A stretch of 64,000 bases of DNA. Source: an uncultured Pelagibacteraceae bacterium. GTDB lineage: Bacteria > Pseudomonadota > Alphaproteobacteria > Pelagibacterales > AG-422-B15. Positions 33,070 to 41,914 of this stretch are shown piece after piece. The position numbers were made by a program, and so were the translations under genes. The stretch's first letter is position 1, and every line of letters starts with the position of its first letter. Under the pieces are notes generated by a model, which saw only the letters and a list, made by a program, of their open reading frames with translations, had not been told where the DNA came from and did no database searches. The stretch lies in NCBI GenBank assembly GCA_902554325.1, contig CACDOH010000004.1, positions 1 to 64,000 on the forward strand, written 5' to 3'.

Positions 33070-34266
33070 TTAAGCTACTTTACGGCCTTTATTGATCTGT
33101 TCAAGCTGAGCTAATCCTTCGTTTGCTATGTCAATTCCAGCAACTTCATCATCTTCAGCGTTAAGCTCTTCCATATTAACAAATTCAGCGTAAGTTTTTC
33201 TCGTTCTTTCAGTTATGATGTTCGCTTTAAGTAACGTTTTACAAAGTACTCTGAATATATTGTTACTCTCCATCATTTCTTCGCGTATTACGGAGTCTCG
33301 ATCAATTTCTTGCATAAAATGTTTAGTAACAAATTTATGATCTAAGCCAACACTTTGATAGATTGCCTTCTTTTCCCAAGGATTAACAAGATTATAGAGT
33401 AAATCTTTGAAAATCATGGCTGACCAATCTTCCACTTTGTATCTTTCTGATTCAGACAACTTTGGTACAGTTCTGTCTGCCCAAATTTTACCAAACTTAT
33501 GATGAAATGCCTCATCACTCATTGTAAATTTCAAAAGAGTTTTTAGGAGTGGATCATTAGTGTCTTGGTGAGCCATTCCGAATGCTCCCATTGCAAGACC
33601 TTCAATCATCATCTGCATGCCTACAATTTTTTTATAAACAACATCTGAAGATACAATTTGTTCTAAAATTCGTCCTAGGGTTGGACCTACTGGATATGGA
33701 GATCCCCATCTTGCTTTTATGTAATTAGTGAATCCAGTAACATGTCTAGCCTCTTCACGAGTTTGGTTAGCTGCGTATTCTTGTGCACCCGGATCTTTTA
33801 ATACATGACAAAGGCTTGCGCTTAACGATAAAGCACCTTGTTCACCATGCAGAATTTGAGAAAGCACCCATCTGAAACTTTCATTATTTAATTTTATTTT
33901 TTGTTTTTCAGTTAGGCTATTAGCGATCGCTGGAACTCTAAGTTCCATGCAAAAGACATCAGGGTCGACAATATATTCATTTTTCATATCGAATGGTTCG
34001 TCGAAATCAATGTATGATTTATCATTAGGGTCCCAAAAATGCTTATGAGTCGCCGAAATCATCTGATCAAAACTATCTACTCTTTCGATGTACCTATCTT
34101 TTTCTATCATTGGTATAAAATGACTTGGATTGGTGGCATTATATGCAGGATCTTTATTCATCGCATTTTTGCCGTTACGAGACATTTGCCACATTCTTTT
34201 CAGTTTAAAGATCTGATCTTTTGCATATATTTTTGCAAAATCTAATTTGTGTTGAAGTTCAGCCAT
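33070..34266 (-). CDS. Ferritin-like diiron oxidase-type protein, substrate unknown
   Basis: A 398-residue soluble protein whose middle holds two matching diiron motifs: Glu142...Glu172-x-x-His175 and Glu222...Glu252-x-x-His255, each EX29EXXH. This symmetric pattern is that of R2-like ferritin-fold enzymes such as acyl-ACP desaturases and bacterial multicomponent monooxygenases, so an O2-dependent oxidase or hydroxylase is likely. I do not recognise a named family. The N-terminal 100 residues include a distinctive HKHFWDPNDKSYIDFDEPFDM segment. There is no signal peptide and no reductase or ferredoxin gene next to it. It is divergent from the RND transporter, with a shared palindromic intergenic region. 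Confidence 0.75.
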   Translation of the reverse strand: MAELQHKLDFAKIYAKDQIFKLKRMWQMSRNGKNAMNKDPAYNATNPSHFIPMIEKDRYIERVDSFDQMISATHKHFWDPNDKSYIDFDEPFDMKNEYIVDPDVFCMELRVPAIANSLTEKQKIKLNNESFRWVLSQILHGEQGALSLSASLCHVLKDPGAQEYAANQTREEARHVTGFTNYIKARWGSPYPVGPTLGRILEQIVSSDVVYKKIVGMQMMIEGLAMGAFGMAHQDTNDPLLKTLLKFTMSDEAFHHKFGKIWADRTVPKLSESERYKVEDWSAMIFKDLLYNLVNPWEKKAIYQSVGLDHKFVTKHFMQEIDRDSVIREEMMESNNIFRVLCKTLLKANIITERTRKTYAEFVNMEELNAEDDEVAGIDIANEGLAQLEQINKGRKVA

Positions 34267-34304
34267 GTTTTAATAATACACAATTTTAAACATGTTCATA
34301 GAAA

Positions 34305-34326
34305 TTTATGAGCATATGTTCATAAA
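34305..34326. promoter_or_regulatory. Imperfect 22-bp palindrome between diiron gene and RND transporter
   Basis: TTTATGAGCATATGTTCATAAA pairs in 10 of 11 positions. A related half-site, CATGTTCATAG, lies 14 bases upstream (34291-34301), so half-sites repeat as ATGTTCATA. The layout resembles a TetR-type operator in a 225-base divergent promoter region. No TetR-family gene is encoded in the window, so the regulator would be elsewhere. Confidence 0.5.
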
Positions 34327-34491
34327 TATTAAAAAATAAATTATAAATTTCAGTAGTTTATAATTATTTGAAAATTATGTCATAATTTCAGTACAGTTTA
34401 TATAGCTGATATTTATTTTCAATTCTAAAAGATTTAGTTGTACAAATTACGTTTTTTTCCATATTTTGGGCCACTATTATAAATACTTATA

Positions 34492-37179
34492 ATGTTACAA
34501 AAAATAGAAAATTGGTTTTTTAAATTTCGCCTTCCTGTTCTTGCGGCATTCGTACTCATTACAATTGTAATGGCCTATTTCGCAGTTCAAATAAGAATGG
34601 ATGCTGGTTTTGCTAAACAGCTACCCAATAGCCACTCATTTGTAAAAACTTACTATGAATATCAAGATGATCTTAGCGGAACAAATAGCATTACTGTAGC
34701 TCTCAGAACTACTGAAGGTGATATATTTACGAAAGAATATTTATCCAACCTTTTTAGATTAAATAATACCATTAGATATCTCCCTGGGGTAAATCAGGGA
34801 TCGATGCAATCTTTATGGACTCCTAATATTAGAGTAATGAGGGTTACAGAAGAGGGCTTTGAAAGTTCAGAGGTAATACCTGGAACTGTTATACCTGAAA
34901 ACCTTACCCCTGAAATAATTGAAAATATAAAAGAAAGAATTTTAACCGGTGGCCATGTAGGAAGCATTGTTGCAAATGATTTTACATCCTCACTAATTAA
35001 AGTTGAATTAACAGAATACAATCCCAAGACTGGTGAAAAATTAGATTATCTTAAACTTGGCCAAGAAATTGAGACCATTAGGGAGCAGTATGAAATAGGC
35101 GAATACAGGGTTGAAATTACTGGCTTTGCTAAAATGATTTCTGATATTGCAAACGAAGCTTATAATGTTGTAATCTTTTTTGGACTAGCTTTCTTTCTGA
35201 CCGTTTTAGCAGTTTATTGGTACTCAAGATCTTGGACATTAACATTTCTCCCATTAATTTGCTCATTAACATCGCTTATTTGGCAATTTGGGATGCTAAA
35301 AATTCTTGGTTTTGGATTAGACCCTCTTGCAATTCTCGTCCCTTTTTTAGTTTTCGCTATTGGTGTTTCTCATGGAATTCAACAGGTAAATCAAATAACA
35401 AAGGAAGTTATTGAAGGAGAAACTGCTGAATATGCAGCCAGAGCTTCTTTTTCTAGATTGCTTGTACCAGGCTCAATGGCATTAGTTACAGACTTGGTAG
35501 GGTTTGGTACATTGATATTGTTGCCAATAGGAATGATACAGGAGCTTGGCATTACTGCTTCTATAGGGGTTGCTTTTAAAATTGTAACAAATCTAATTAT
35601 GTTACCCCTTGCAGCATCATATGCACGGTACAATGAAAGTTTTGCTACTCGAGCACAATCTGCAATTACTTATAGGCAAAATCTTATGGGATTTTTTGGT
35701 AAACTAGCTAGGCCAAGAGAGGCCGTTATCACACTTTCTGTTAGTGCGGTATTATTTATAGGCGCAGCATATTTAGCAAGTGAGAGGCATGTGGGAGACT
35801 TACACGCTGGGGCTCCAGAGTTGAGACCGGAAGCAAGATTTAATCAAGATATTGAGGAAATAACCAAAAGATATAATGTTACGACAGATGTCTTAGTGGT
35901 AATTACCGAAGCGGCATTCACAGGGGGTGTTAATCCCTGCAGGTCTACATATGTTATGGATGCACAAAATAATCTTCATTGGTACTTGGAAAATATTCCA
36001 GGAGTTTCAAAAGTAATTTCTCTTTCAAGTGTGGCAAAAAGAGCTTTAAGTGGCTATGCCGAGGGTAATTTAAAATGGTCTTATTTACCCCGCAATGAGC
36101 AAGCACTAGGTTTTGCCACGAGTGTTGTAGATCCATCAACCGGGTTGATTAATGAACAATGTTCTATTATGCCCATTTATGTTTTCACAGAAGATCATAA
36201 AGCAACTACACTAAACACCGTCATTAAAAGTATTGAGAATTATAATGAAAAGTTTCGTGAATTAGATGACACGATAACATTTAAGACCTTAATCGCGAAA
36301 CCTGCAGAAGGTACCGATGTAATACCTTCTGTAGATAGTTTAGGTGGTGAAGAAACCAAGATTGACGACTTGCTAAATATTAATAACCCAAAAATATTTA
36401 CCGACGATGAATTCACTGATTTTGGTTATGAGAATGGCTTCAATACTAGAAACTTAATGCTTGGTCCTGGTCTTATTAATTATTACAGAGATATAGACTC
36501 ATTCGATGATAACGTAAATCATATGGTAAAGGATATTAAACAATCAGAAATAAGTATTAAGGAATTCTTCAAAAATAATCCGGAGTTCGAAAGTATTATT
36601 TTTGAGTCTGATGAAATTAAAAATAGACTGGCAAGTGGATCAGTAGGTATTCAGTATGCGACTAATGAAGTCATTGAGAAAGGTGAATTGCCAATGATGA
36701 TAATTGTTTACATAGTTATTTTAATTCTAGTTTTTGTAACTTATCTTGATTGGCGAGCAACAATATGTTGCACAGTACCACTCACATTTGCAACTATGTT
36801 AGGCTATGCATTTATGGACCTAGCACAAATAGGTTTAAAGGTGTCTACTCTTCCGGTTATGGTTTTAGCGGTCGGCGTAGGTGTTGACTATGCATTCTAC
36901 ATATATAATCGAACTCAGACACGCTTAAAAGAGGGCATGAATATAACTGAAGCTTTTGAACATACCTTTGCTAATACTGGTGCAGCAGTTGTCTTCACAG
37001 CCATTACTCTTGCAATTGGTGTTTCTACATGGTCGTTTTCTGCATTAAAATTCCAAGCTGATATGGGATCATTACTGACATTCATGTTCTTAATCAACAT
37101 GGTTTGTGCAATGACAACACTTCCAGCGCTTGCAGTTATACTAGATAAGCTTTTCCCTAGAAAAATTACGTCTGAGTAA
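34492..37179 (+). CDS. RND/MMPL-superfamily exporter
   Basis: Inner-membrane transporter of 895 residues with the two-fold RND layout. TM1 is at about 15-35, a large periplasmic loop (40-220), five helices (about 225-385), TM7 at about 410-430, a second loop (430-735) and five closing helices. Family segments are VPFLVFAIGVSHGIQQVNQI and VMVLAVGVGVDYAFYIYNRT. It belongs to the HpnN/MMPL-like subgroup rather than the AcrB type: no MFP or TolC gene is nearby. Such proteins often export lipids or hydrophobic compounds, which fits the diiron oxidase-type neighbour, but no substrate can be read from the sequence. Confidence 0.85.
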   Translation: MLQKIENWFFKFRLPVLAAFVLITIVMAYFAVQIRMDAGFAKQLPNSHSFVKTYYEYQDDLSGTNSITVALRTTEGDIFTKEYLSNLFRLNNTIRYLPGVNQGSMQSLWTPNIRVMRVTEEGFESSEVIPGTVIPENLTPEIIENIKERILTGGHVGSIVANDFTSSLIKVELTEYNPKTGEKLDYLKLGQEIETIREQYEIGEYRVEITGFAKMISDIANEAYNVVIFFGLAFFLTVLAVYWYSRSWTLTFLPLICSLTSLIWQFGMLKILGFGLDPLAILVPFLVFAIGVSHGIQQVNQITKEVIEGETAEYAARASFSRLLVPGSMALVTDLVGFGTLILLPIGMIQELGITASIGVAFKIVTNLIMLPLAASYARYNESFATRAQSAITYRQNLMGFFGKLARPREAVITLSVSAVLFIGAAYLASERHVGDLHAGAPELRPEARFNQDIEEITKRYNVTTDVLVVITEAAFTGGVNPCRSTYVMDAQNNLHWYLENIPGVSKVISLSSVAKRALSGYAEGNLKWSYLPRNEQALGFATSVVDPSTGLINEQCSIMPIYVFTEDHKATTLNTVIKSIENYNEKFRELDDTITFKTLIAKPAEGTDVIPSVDSLGGEETKIDDLLNINNPKIFTDDEFTDFGYENGFNTRNLMLGPGLINYYRDIDSFDDNVNHMVKDIKQSEISIKEFFKNNPEFESIIFESDEIKNRLASGSVGIQYATNEVIEKGELPMMIIVYIVILILVFVTYLDWRATICCTVPLTFATMLGYAFMDLAQIGLKVSTLPVMVLAVGVGVDYAFYIYNRTQTRLKEGMNITEAFEHTFANTGAAVVFTAITLAIGVSTWSFSALKFQADMGSLLTFMFLINMVCAMTTLPALAVILDKLFPRKITSE

Positions 37180-38095
37180 GCTGAAGAAAAACATCTTCTA
37201 ATTTAATTTCTATTATCTTCATATTTTTTATTTGAGATCCTGAAGAATTTAATGCATTAAGTATTATATTAAAATTAACTTCACTGGGTTTATAATTAAC
37301 TTGAACTTGTTTGTCTTTAATTTTTATCTCTAAATTTAATTCATCAAGTCCTGACAATTCAAAATTGTTATCATGATAATCAACAATTACCGTCATTTTA
37401 TCTAAAAAGGATTTTATGTTTAATGTAGTATCATTAGCTATCAACTTACCTTCATTAATAATTGCTATCTCATTGCATAGTTCCTCTGCTTCATGCAAAT
37501 AATGAGTAGTAATGATTATAGTTTTTCCATTTTTATTTAGTCTATGAATATTCTCCCATAAGTTACTCCTCAGCTCCACATCAACACCTGCTGTTGGTTC
37601 GTCTAGGATCAATATTTCTGGATCATGGACCATTGCTTTAGCAATAAGAAGGCGCCTTCTCATTCCTCCAGATAAAGTTCTAGCATAAGCTTTAGCTTTG
37701 TCTTCTAATGCAAGCATTTTCAGAATTTCCATTGTTTTTCTGTCTTTCTTTCTAATACCATATAAGCCTGCCTGGATCTCTAAAAGTTCGTAAGGAGTAA
37801 AAAAAGGATCTATATTTAATTCTTGAGGTACAATGCCCATAAGCTTCTTAGTTTCTATTAAATTGCTTTCGTGATTAATATTTAGTACTTCAATCTCACC
37901 AGAAGTTTTTTTTGCTAAGTCTGCTAAAATATTAATAAACGTAGACTTCCCAGCTCCATTAGGTCCAAGTAAGCCGAATATTGAACCTTTCTTTATTGTC
38001 AAAGAAATATTGTCTAATGCAAGTTTATCAGTGTTAGAACTTGATTTATAAACCTTGCTTAAATTATTAACTGCTATTGCTAATTCACTTTTCAT
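37166..38095 (-). CDS. ABC-2 type exporter ATP-binding protein (orphan)
   Basis: Cytoplasmic ATPase of 309 residues with Walker A GLLGPNGAGKST, Q-loop GIVPQELN, signature LSGGMRRRLLIAKAMVHDP, Walker B ILILDEPTAGVD and H-loop TTHYLHEAEELC. The C-terminal 90 residues are an extra beta-rich domain as in NodI/CcmA-like exporters. No permease gene lies beside it: the next genes are on the opposite strand. It must pair with a membrane subunit elsewhere. The end overlaps the RND gene by 14 bases, convergent. Confidence 0.9.
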   Translation of the reverse strand: MKSELAIAVNNLSKVYKSSSNTDKLALDNISLTIKKGSIFGLLGPNGAGKSTFINILADLAKKTSGEIEVLNINHESNLIETKKLMGIVPQELNIDPFFTPYELLEIQAGLYGIRKKDRKTMEILKMLALEDKAKAYARTLSGGMRRRLLIAKAMVHDPEILILDEPTAGVDVELRSNLWENIHRLNKNGKTIIITTHYLHEAEELCNEIAIINEGKLIANDTTLNIKSFLDKMTVIVDYHDNNFELSGLDELNLEIKIKDKQVQVNYKPSEVNFNIILNALNSSGSQIKNMKIIEIKLEDVFLQLTQT

Positions 38096-38156
38096 ATATT
38101 TTATTAATTATGAGAATATATAGTTTTTCAAACTAATTTCTTGTATCATTCAGTGT

Positions 38157-38333
38157 ATGAATTCTCCAGAAATAAAAAAAAATCAAGATGAAAATATTGA
38201 TTTAGTATCATCTAAAAAGGTAACATGTTCTGGACCAGATGGTCCACTTGGACACCCAAAAGTTTATTTAGATATGGGCGATAATGAAAGTGTGGTTTGT
38301 CCTTATTGCAGTAAAATATTTAAATTTGTTTAA
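38157..38333 (+). CDS. zf-CHCC zinc-finger mini-protein
   Basis: This 58-residue ORF is too short for the track. It carries the CHCC zinc ligand pattern: C in VTCSGPDG, H in GHPKVYLDM and the CPYC pair near the C-terminus. This is the zf-CHCC family, related to mitochondrial complex I subunit NDUFS6, and alphaproteobacterial members of similar size are known. Its stop codon is followed at once by the polA ATG (TAAATG), so it is translationally coupled to polA. A role in complex I assembly is an inference from the family. Confidence 0.85.
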   Translation: MNSPEIKKNQDENIDLVSSKKVTCSGPDGPLGHPKVYLDMGDNESVVCPYCSKIFKFV

Positions 38334-41135
38334 ATGAAAAGCAATAATCATCTTTTTTTAGTTGATGGCTCAGGATATATTTTTAGAGCATATTACGCTT
38401 TGCCGCCATTATATAGAAAGAGTGATGGTTTACCAACAGGTGCAGTAAACGGTTTCTGTAATATGCTTTATAAGTTAATTCAAGATACTAATAAAAGCGT
38501 TGGACCAACTCACCTAGCTGTAATTTTTGACAGCGCAAGGAAAACTTTCAGGAACAATATTTATAAAGACTATAAAGCTAATAGAGGTGATCCCCCAGAT
38601 GATTTAATACCACAATTTAAAATTATAAAGAATGCAGTATCTGCTTTTGGGATACAATCAATAGAGTCGAGAGGTTTCGAAGCTGACGATATAATAGCTA
38701 CATATGCCGAAGCTGCTGTAAAAAAGAATTGGCAAGTTTCGATTGTATCATCTGACAAAGATTTAATGCAATTGGTTTCAGAAAAAATAAATCTTGTTGA
38801 TACAATGAAAAATAAAAATATTGGACCAAACGAAGTTGAGGAAAAATTTGGTGTAGGGCCACATAAAGTAATTGATGTTCAAGCTCTTGCTGGGGATAGT
38901 TCAGATAATGTTCCGGGAGCGCCTGGCATAGGTATAAAGACGGCAGCTCAACTAATAAATGAATTTGGAAATCTTGAAAAATTGTTAGAAAAGTGTGGAG
39001 ATATTAAACAACAAAAAAGAAGAGATAATATTAAAAATAACATAGAGCAAATAAGAATAAGTAAGGAGTTAGTAACTTTAAAGAAAGATGTAAAAGATAT
39101 CCCGTCACTTTCAGATCTAAAAAATAATAATTTAGCAATTGAGAAATTAGTGCCATTTCTAGAAGATCTTGAATTGAAGAAATTAGCAGATCGTATTAGA
39201 AAAAAAAATCCAGAAGCAAAATTTGAAACTGTAAATTTTAAAAAATCAAAAGATGAAAAAGAAGAAAAAGGCAATATTAATATTGATAAAGAGATTCCAA
39301 CAAAAAATGTAAGCACTAAATATATACTCATAGATAACTTAAAAAAACTTGAGGAATTAAAATCAAATATCTATGATACAGGTCATTTTGTTTATGATGT
39401 AGAAACTGACTCTTTGAATATATTAGAAGCCAATCTTATTGGTATATCAATTTGTTATAGCCTTGAAACCTCTTACTATATTCCATTTCAACACACTGAT
39501 GAGCTTAATCAAATAATATCAAAGCAAATTAAAATAAAAGAGTTCTTTAAAATATTTAAGCCCATAATGGAAGACTCATCAATTATCAAAATTGGACACA
39601 ATATAAAATACGATAATGCTATTTTAAAAAAATATAGTATCGACGTTATTGGCTATGATGATACAATGTTAATGTCATTTATTTCAGATGCGGGGATCAA
39701 TCGTCATGGTATGGACGATCTTGCAAAGATACATCTCAATAAAGAAACTATAAAATATAAAGAAGTTGTAGGAAGTGGAAAATCTCAGATCACATTTGAT
39801 AAAGTTGATTTAAAGAGTGCGTTAAAATATGCGGCCGAGGATGCTGATATTACGTATAAACTTTACTTATTTTTTAAAAAAAGAATTAACCATGAAAAAA
39901 ATAATTATGTTTATTCCAATATTGAGAAGCCCCTAATTGATTGTATTCAAACTATGGAATTCAATGGTATAAAAGTTGATAAAGAATACTTAAAAAATTT
40001 ATCAAGAGATTTTTCAAAGAGAATATTAAAATTAGAAAGTAAGATATACAAGGATACCGGTACAGAGTTTAATATTGCATCACCAAAGCAGCTGTCAGAG
40101 GTATTATTTGATAAACTCAAACTTAAACCACCAAAAAAAACAAGAACAGGAGAAAAATCTACAGGAATAGATGTACTTGAAGATCTTGCCTACAGTGGCA
40201 ATAAAGTTGCTGAAACTATTATTGAATGGAGACAGCTATCTAAGCTAAAGAATACTTATACAGAAGCCTTACAAGCTCATATTATTAAATCTACAGGAAG
40301 AATACATACCTCATATGCAATGGCATCTACTAGCACAGGTAGACTTGCGTCCTCTGACCCAAACTTACAAAATATTCCAATCAGAACAGAAGAAGGTCGA
40401 TCAATTCGTAAAGCATTTATTCCTGATAAAGACCAAACAATTTTTGCCGCAGACTACAGTCAAATAGAATTAAGAGTTTTGGCTCATATGGCTGACGTAT
40501 CTCAACTAAAAGATGCTTTCAATAATAATGAGGACATACATCAATTAACCGCGTCAGAGATCTTCAATATCAAACACAAAGATGTCACTAAAGATTTACG
40601 CAGAAAAGCTAAAGCTGTTAATTTTGGAATAATTTATGGGATTTCTGCATTTGGACTGGCAAAACAGTTATCAATATCAAACTATGAAGCAGGTAATTTT
40701 ATTAAAGAATATTTTAAAAAGTTTTCTGGAATAAAAGAATATATGGAAAATACAAAGGAGCTTTGTAGAAAAAATGGCTATGTTGAAACACTATGTGGGC
40801 GAAAGTGTTTTTTTCCAAGAATAAAAGATAAAAATTTTGCTTTAAGATCTTTTCAAGAAAGAGCGGCTATAAATGCTCCTATTCAGGGGACTGCAGCAGA
40901 TATAATAAAGTTAGCTATGATAAAGATTAATGATAAAATAAAGCATACTAATGAATGCAAGATGCTACTTCAAGTTCATGATGAGCTAATTTTTGAAATT
41001 AAAAATGATAAACTTAATAAATTTAGTAAAGTAATTGTAACCGAAATGGAAAACGCATTAAGGCCAAAGTTTGATCTCTCGGTACCTCTTTCAGTTGATA
41101 GTAATAATGCAGATAATTGGAGTGATGCGCATTAA
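38334..41135 (+). CDS. polA: DNA polymerase I
   Basis: Repair and Okazaki-fragment polymerase with all three activities. The 5'-3' nuclease domain (1-290) has LVDGSGYIFRAYYA and GFEADDIIATYAE. The 3'-5' proofreading domain keeps its catalytic carboxylates (VYDVETDSL, GHNIKYDN, YAAEDADITYKLY). The polymerase domain has motif A AADYSQIELRVLAHM, O-helix RRKAKAVNFGIIYG and motif C QVHDELIFE. The 933 residues are complete. It follows the mini-protein without a gap, and the stop shares one base with the next start (TAATG). Confidence 0.97.
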   Translation: MKSNNHLFLVDGSGYIFRAYYALPPLYRKSDGLPTGAVNGFCNMLYKLIQDTNKSVGPTHLAVIFDSARKTFRNNIYKDYKANRGDPPDDLIPQFKIIKNAVSAFGIQSIESRGFEADDIIATYAEAAVKKNWQVSIVSSDKDLMQLVSEKINLVDTMKNKNIGPNEVEEKFGVGPHKVIDVQALAGDSSDNVPGAPGIGIKTAAQLINEFGNLEKLLEKCGDIKQQKRRDNIKNNIEQIRISKELVTLKKDVKDIPSLSDLKNNNLAIEKLVPFLEDLELKKLADRIRKKNPEAKFETVNFKKSKDEKEEKGNINIDKEIPTKNVSTKYILIDNLKKLEELKSNIYDTGHFVYDVETDSLNILEANLIGISICYSLETSYYIPFQHTDELNQIISKQIKIKEFFKIFKPIMEDSSIIKIGHNIKYDNAILKKYSIDVIGYDDTMLMSFISDAGINRHGMDDLAKIHLNKETIKYKEVVGSGKSQITFDKVDLKSALKYAAEDADITYKLYLFFKKRINHEKNNYVYSNIEKPLIDCIQTMEFNGIKVDKEYLKNLSRDFSKRILKLESKIYKDTGTEFNIASPKQLSEVLFDKLKLKPPKKTRTGEKSTGIDVLEDLAYSGNKVAETIIEWRQLSKLKNTYTEALQAHIIKSTGRIHTSYAMASTSTGRLASSDPNLQNIPIRTEEGRSIRKAFIPDKDQTIFAADYSQIELRVLAHMADVSQLKDAFNNNEDIHQLTASEIFNIKHKDVTKDLRRKAKAVNFGIIYGISAFGLAKQLSISNYEAGNFIKEYFKKFSGIKEYMENTKELCRKNGYVETLCGRKCFFPRIKDKNFALRSFQERAAINAPIQGTAADIIKLAMIKINDKIKHTNECKMLLQVHDELIFEIKNDKLNKFSKVIVTEMENALRPKFDLSVPLSVDSNNADNWSDAH

Positions 41136-41911
41136 TGACTGAAATTATTATACTTGTTACAGGGGGATTTGACCCTATTCACAGTGGACATATTGCTTAC
41201 TTAAAGGATGCAAAAAAATTAGGAAACAATTTAATAGTTGGTGTTAATTCAGATAATTGGTTGATACAAAAAAAGGGTAGTGCATTTCTTCCAATTCAAG
41301 AAAGAATAGAAATTATTTCTAATTTAGCGGTAGTTGATGCTGCCATTGAATTTGAAGATGATGGGTACCAATCAGCTTCAAATGCGATACAAAAAGTTTT
41401 AGAGATGTATCCAAATGATAAAATAATTTTCGCGAATGGCGGTGACAGAGATCAAGATAATATTCCTGAAATGGAAAAATTTGTGAATAATGAAAGAGTA
41501 AGTTTTGAGTTTGGAGTTGGAGGGGATTTTAAAAAAAACTCGTCAAGTTGGATTTTAAAAAATTGGAAAGGACCAGTTGAATACCGACCATGGGGTTGGT
41601 ATCGAGTTTTAGATGATAGTGATGACCACAAGGTCAAAGAGATAGAAGTCAATCCTAAGTCACGATTGAGTTATCAATCACACACTAAAAGATCTGAGGT
41701 TTGGACCGTGATCAGTGGAGAGGCTCTGGTTACCATTGATGATAAAATAAAAGAGTTAAAGATGAATGACTCAATATTTATTCCAGTTAATTCTAAGCAC
41801 CGGTTAGAGAATAAATCAAATATGAAATTAAATATTATTGAAATTCAAACGGGATCATATTTTGGTGAAGATGATATAGAAAGATATGAAGATGACTACA
41901 ATAGATCATAA
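41135..41911 (+). CDS. Nucleotidyltransferase-cupin fusion
   Basis: A two-domain protein of 258 residues. Residues 1-140 form a cytidylyltransferase-like Rossmann domain with GGFDPIHSGHIAYLKDAKK (the HxGH active site) and the NGGDRDQDNIPE loop. Residues 145-250 match the cupin of type II mannose-6-phosphate isomerases (EYRPWGWYRVL, VKEIEVNPKSRLSYQSH, SEVWTVISGEALVTIDD). In the cupin the metal-binding HxH becomes HTK and the EHW becomes EVW, so it is probably not an active isomerase of that kind. It may activate a sugar or alcohol phosphate with CTP. The cupin may bind a sugar. It shares a base with polA and is 3 bases before the MFS gene. Confidence 0.8.
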   Translation: MTEIIILVTGGFDPIHSGHIAYLKDAKKLGNNLIVGVNSDNWLIQKKGSAFLPIQERIEIISNLAVVDAAIEFEDDGYQSASNAIQKVLEMYPNDKIIFANGGDRDQDNIPEMEKFVNNERVSFEFGVGGDFKKNSSSWILKNWKGPVEYRPWGWYRVLDDSDDHKVKEIEVNPKSRLSYQSHTKRSEVWTVISGEALVTIDDKIKELKMNDSIFIPVNSKHRLENKSNMKLNIIEIQTGSYFGEDDIERYEDDYNRS

Positions 41912-41914
41912 TGT

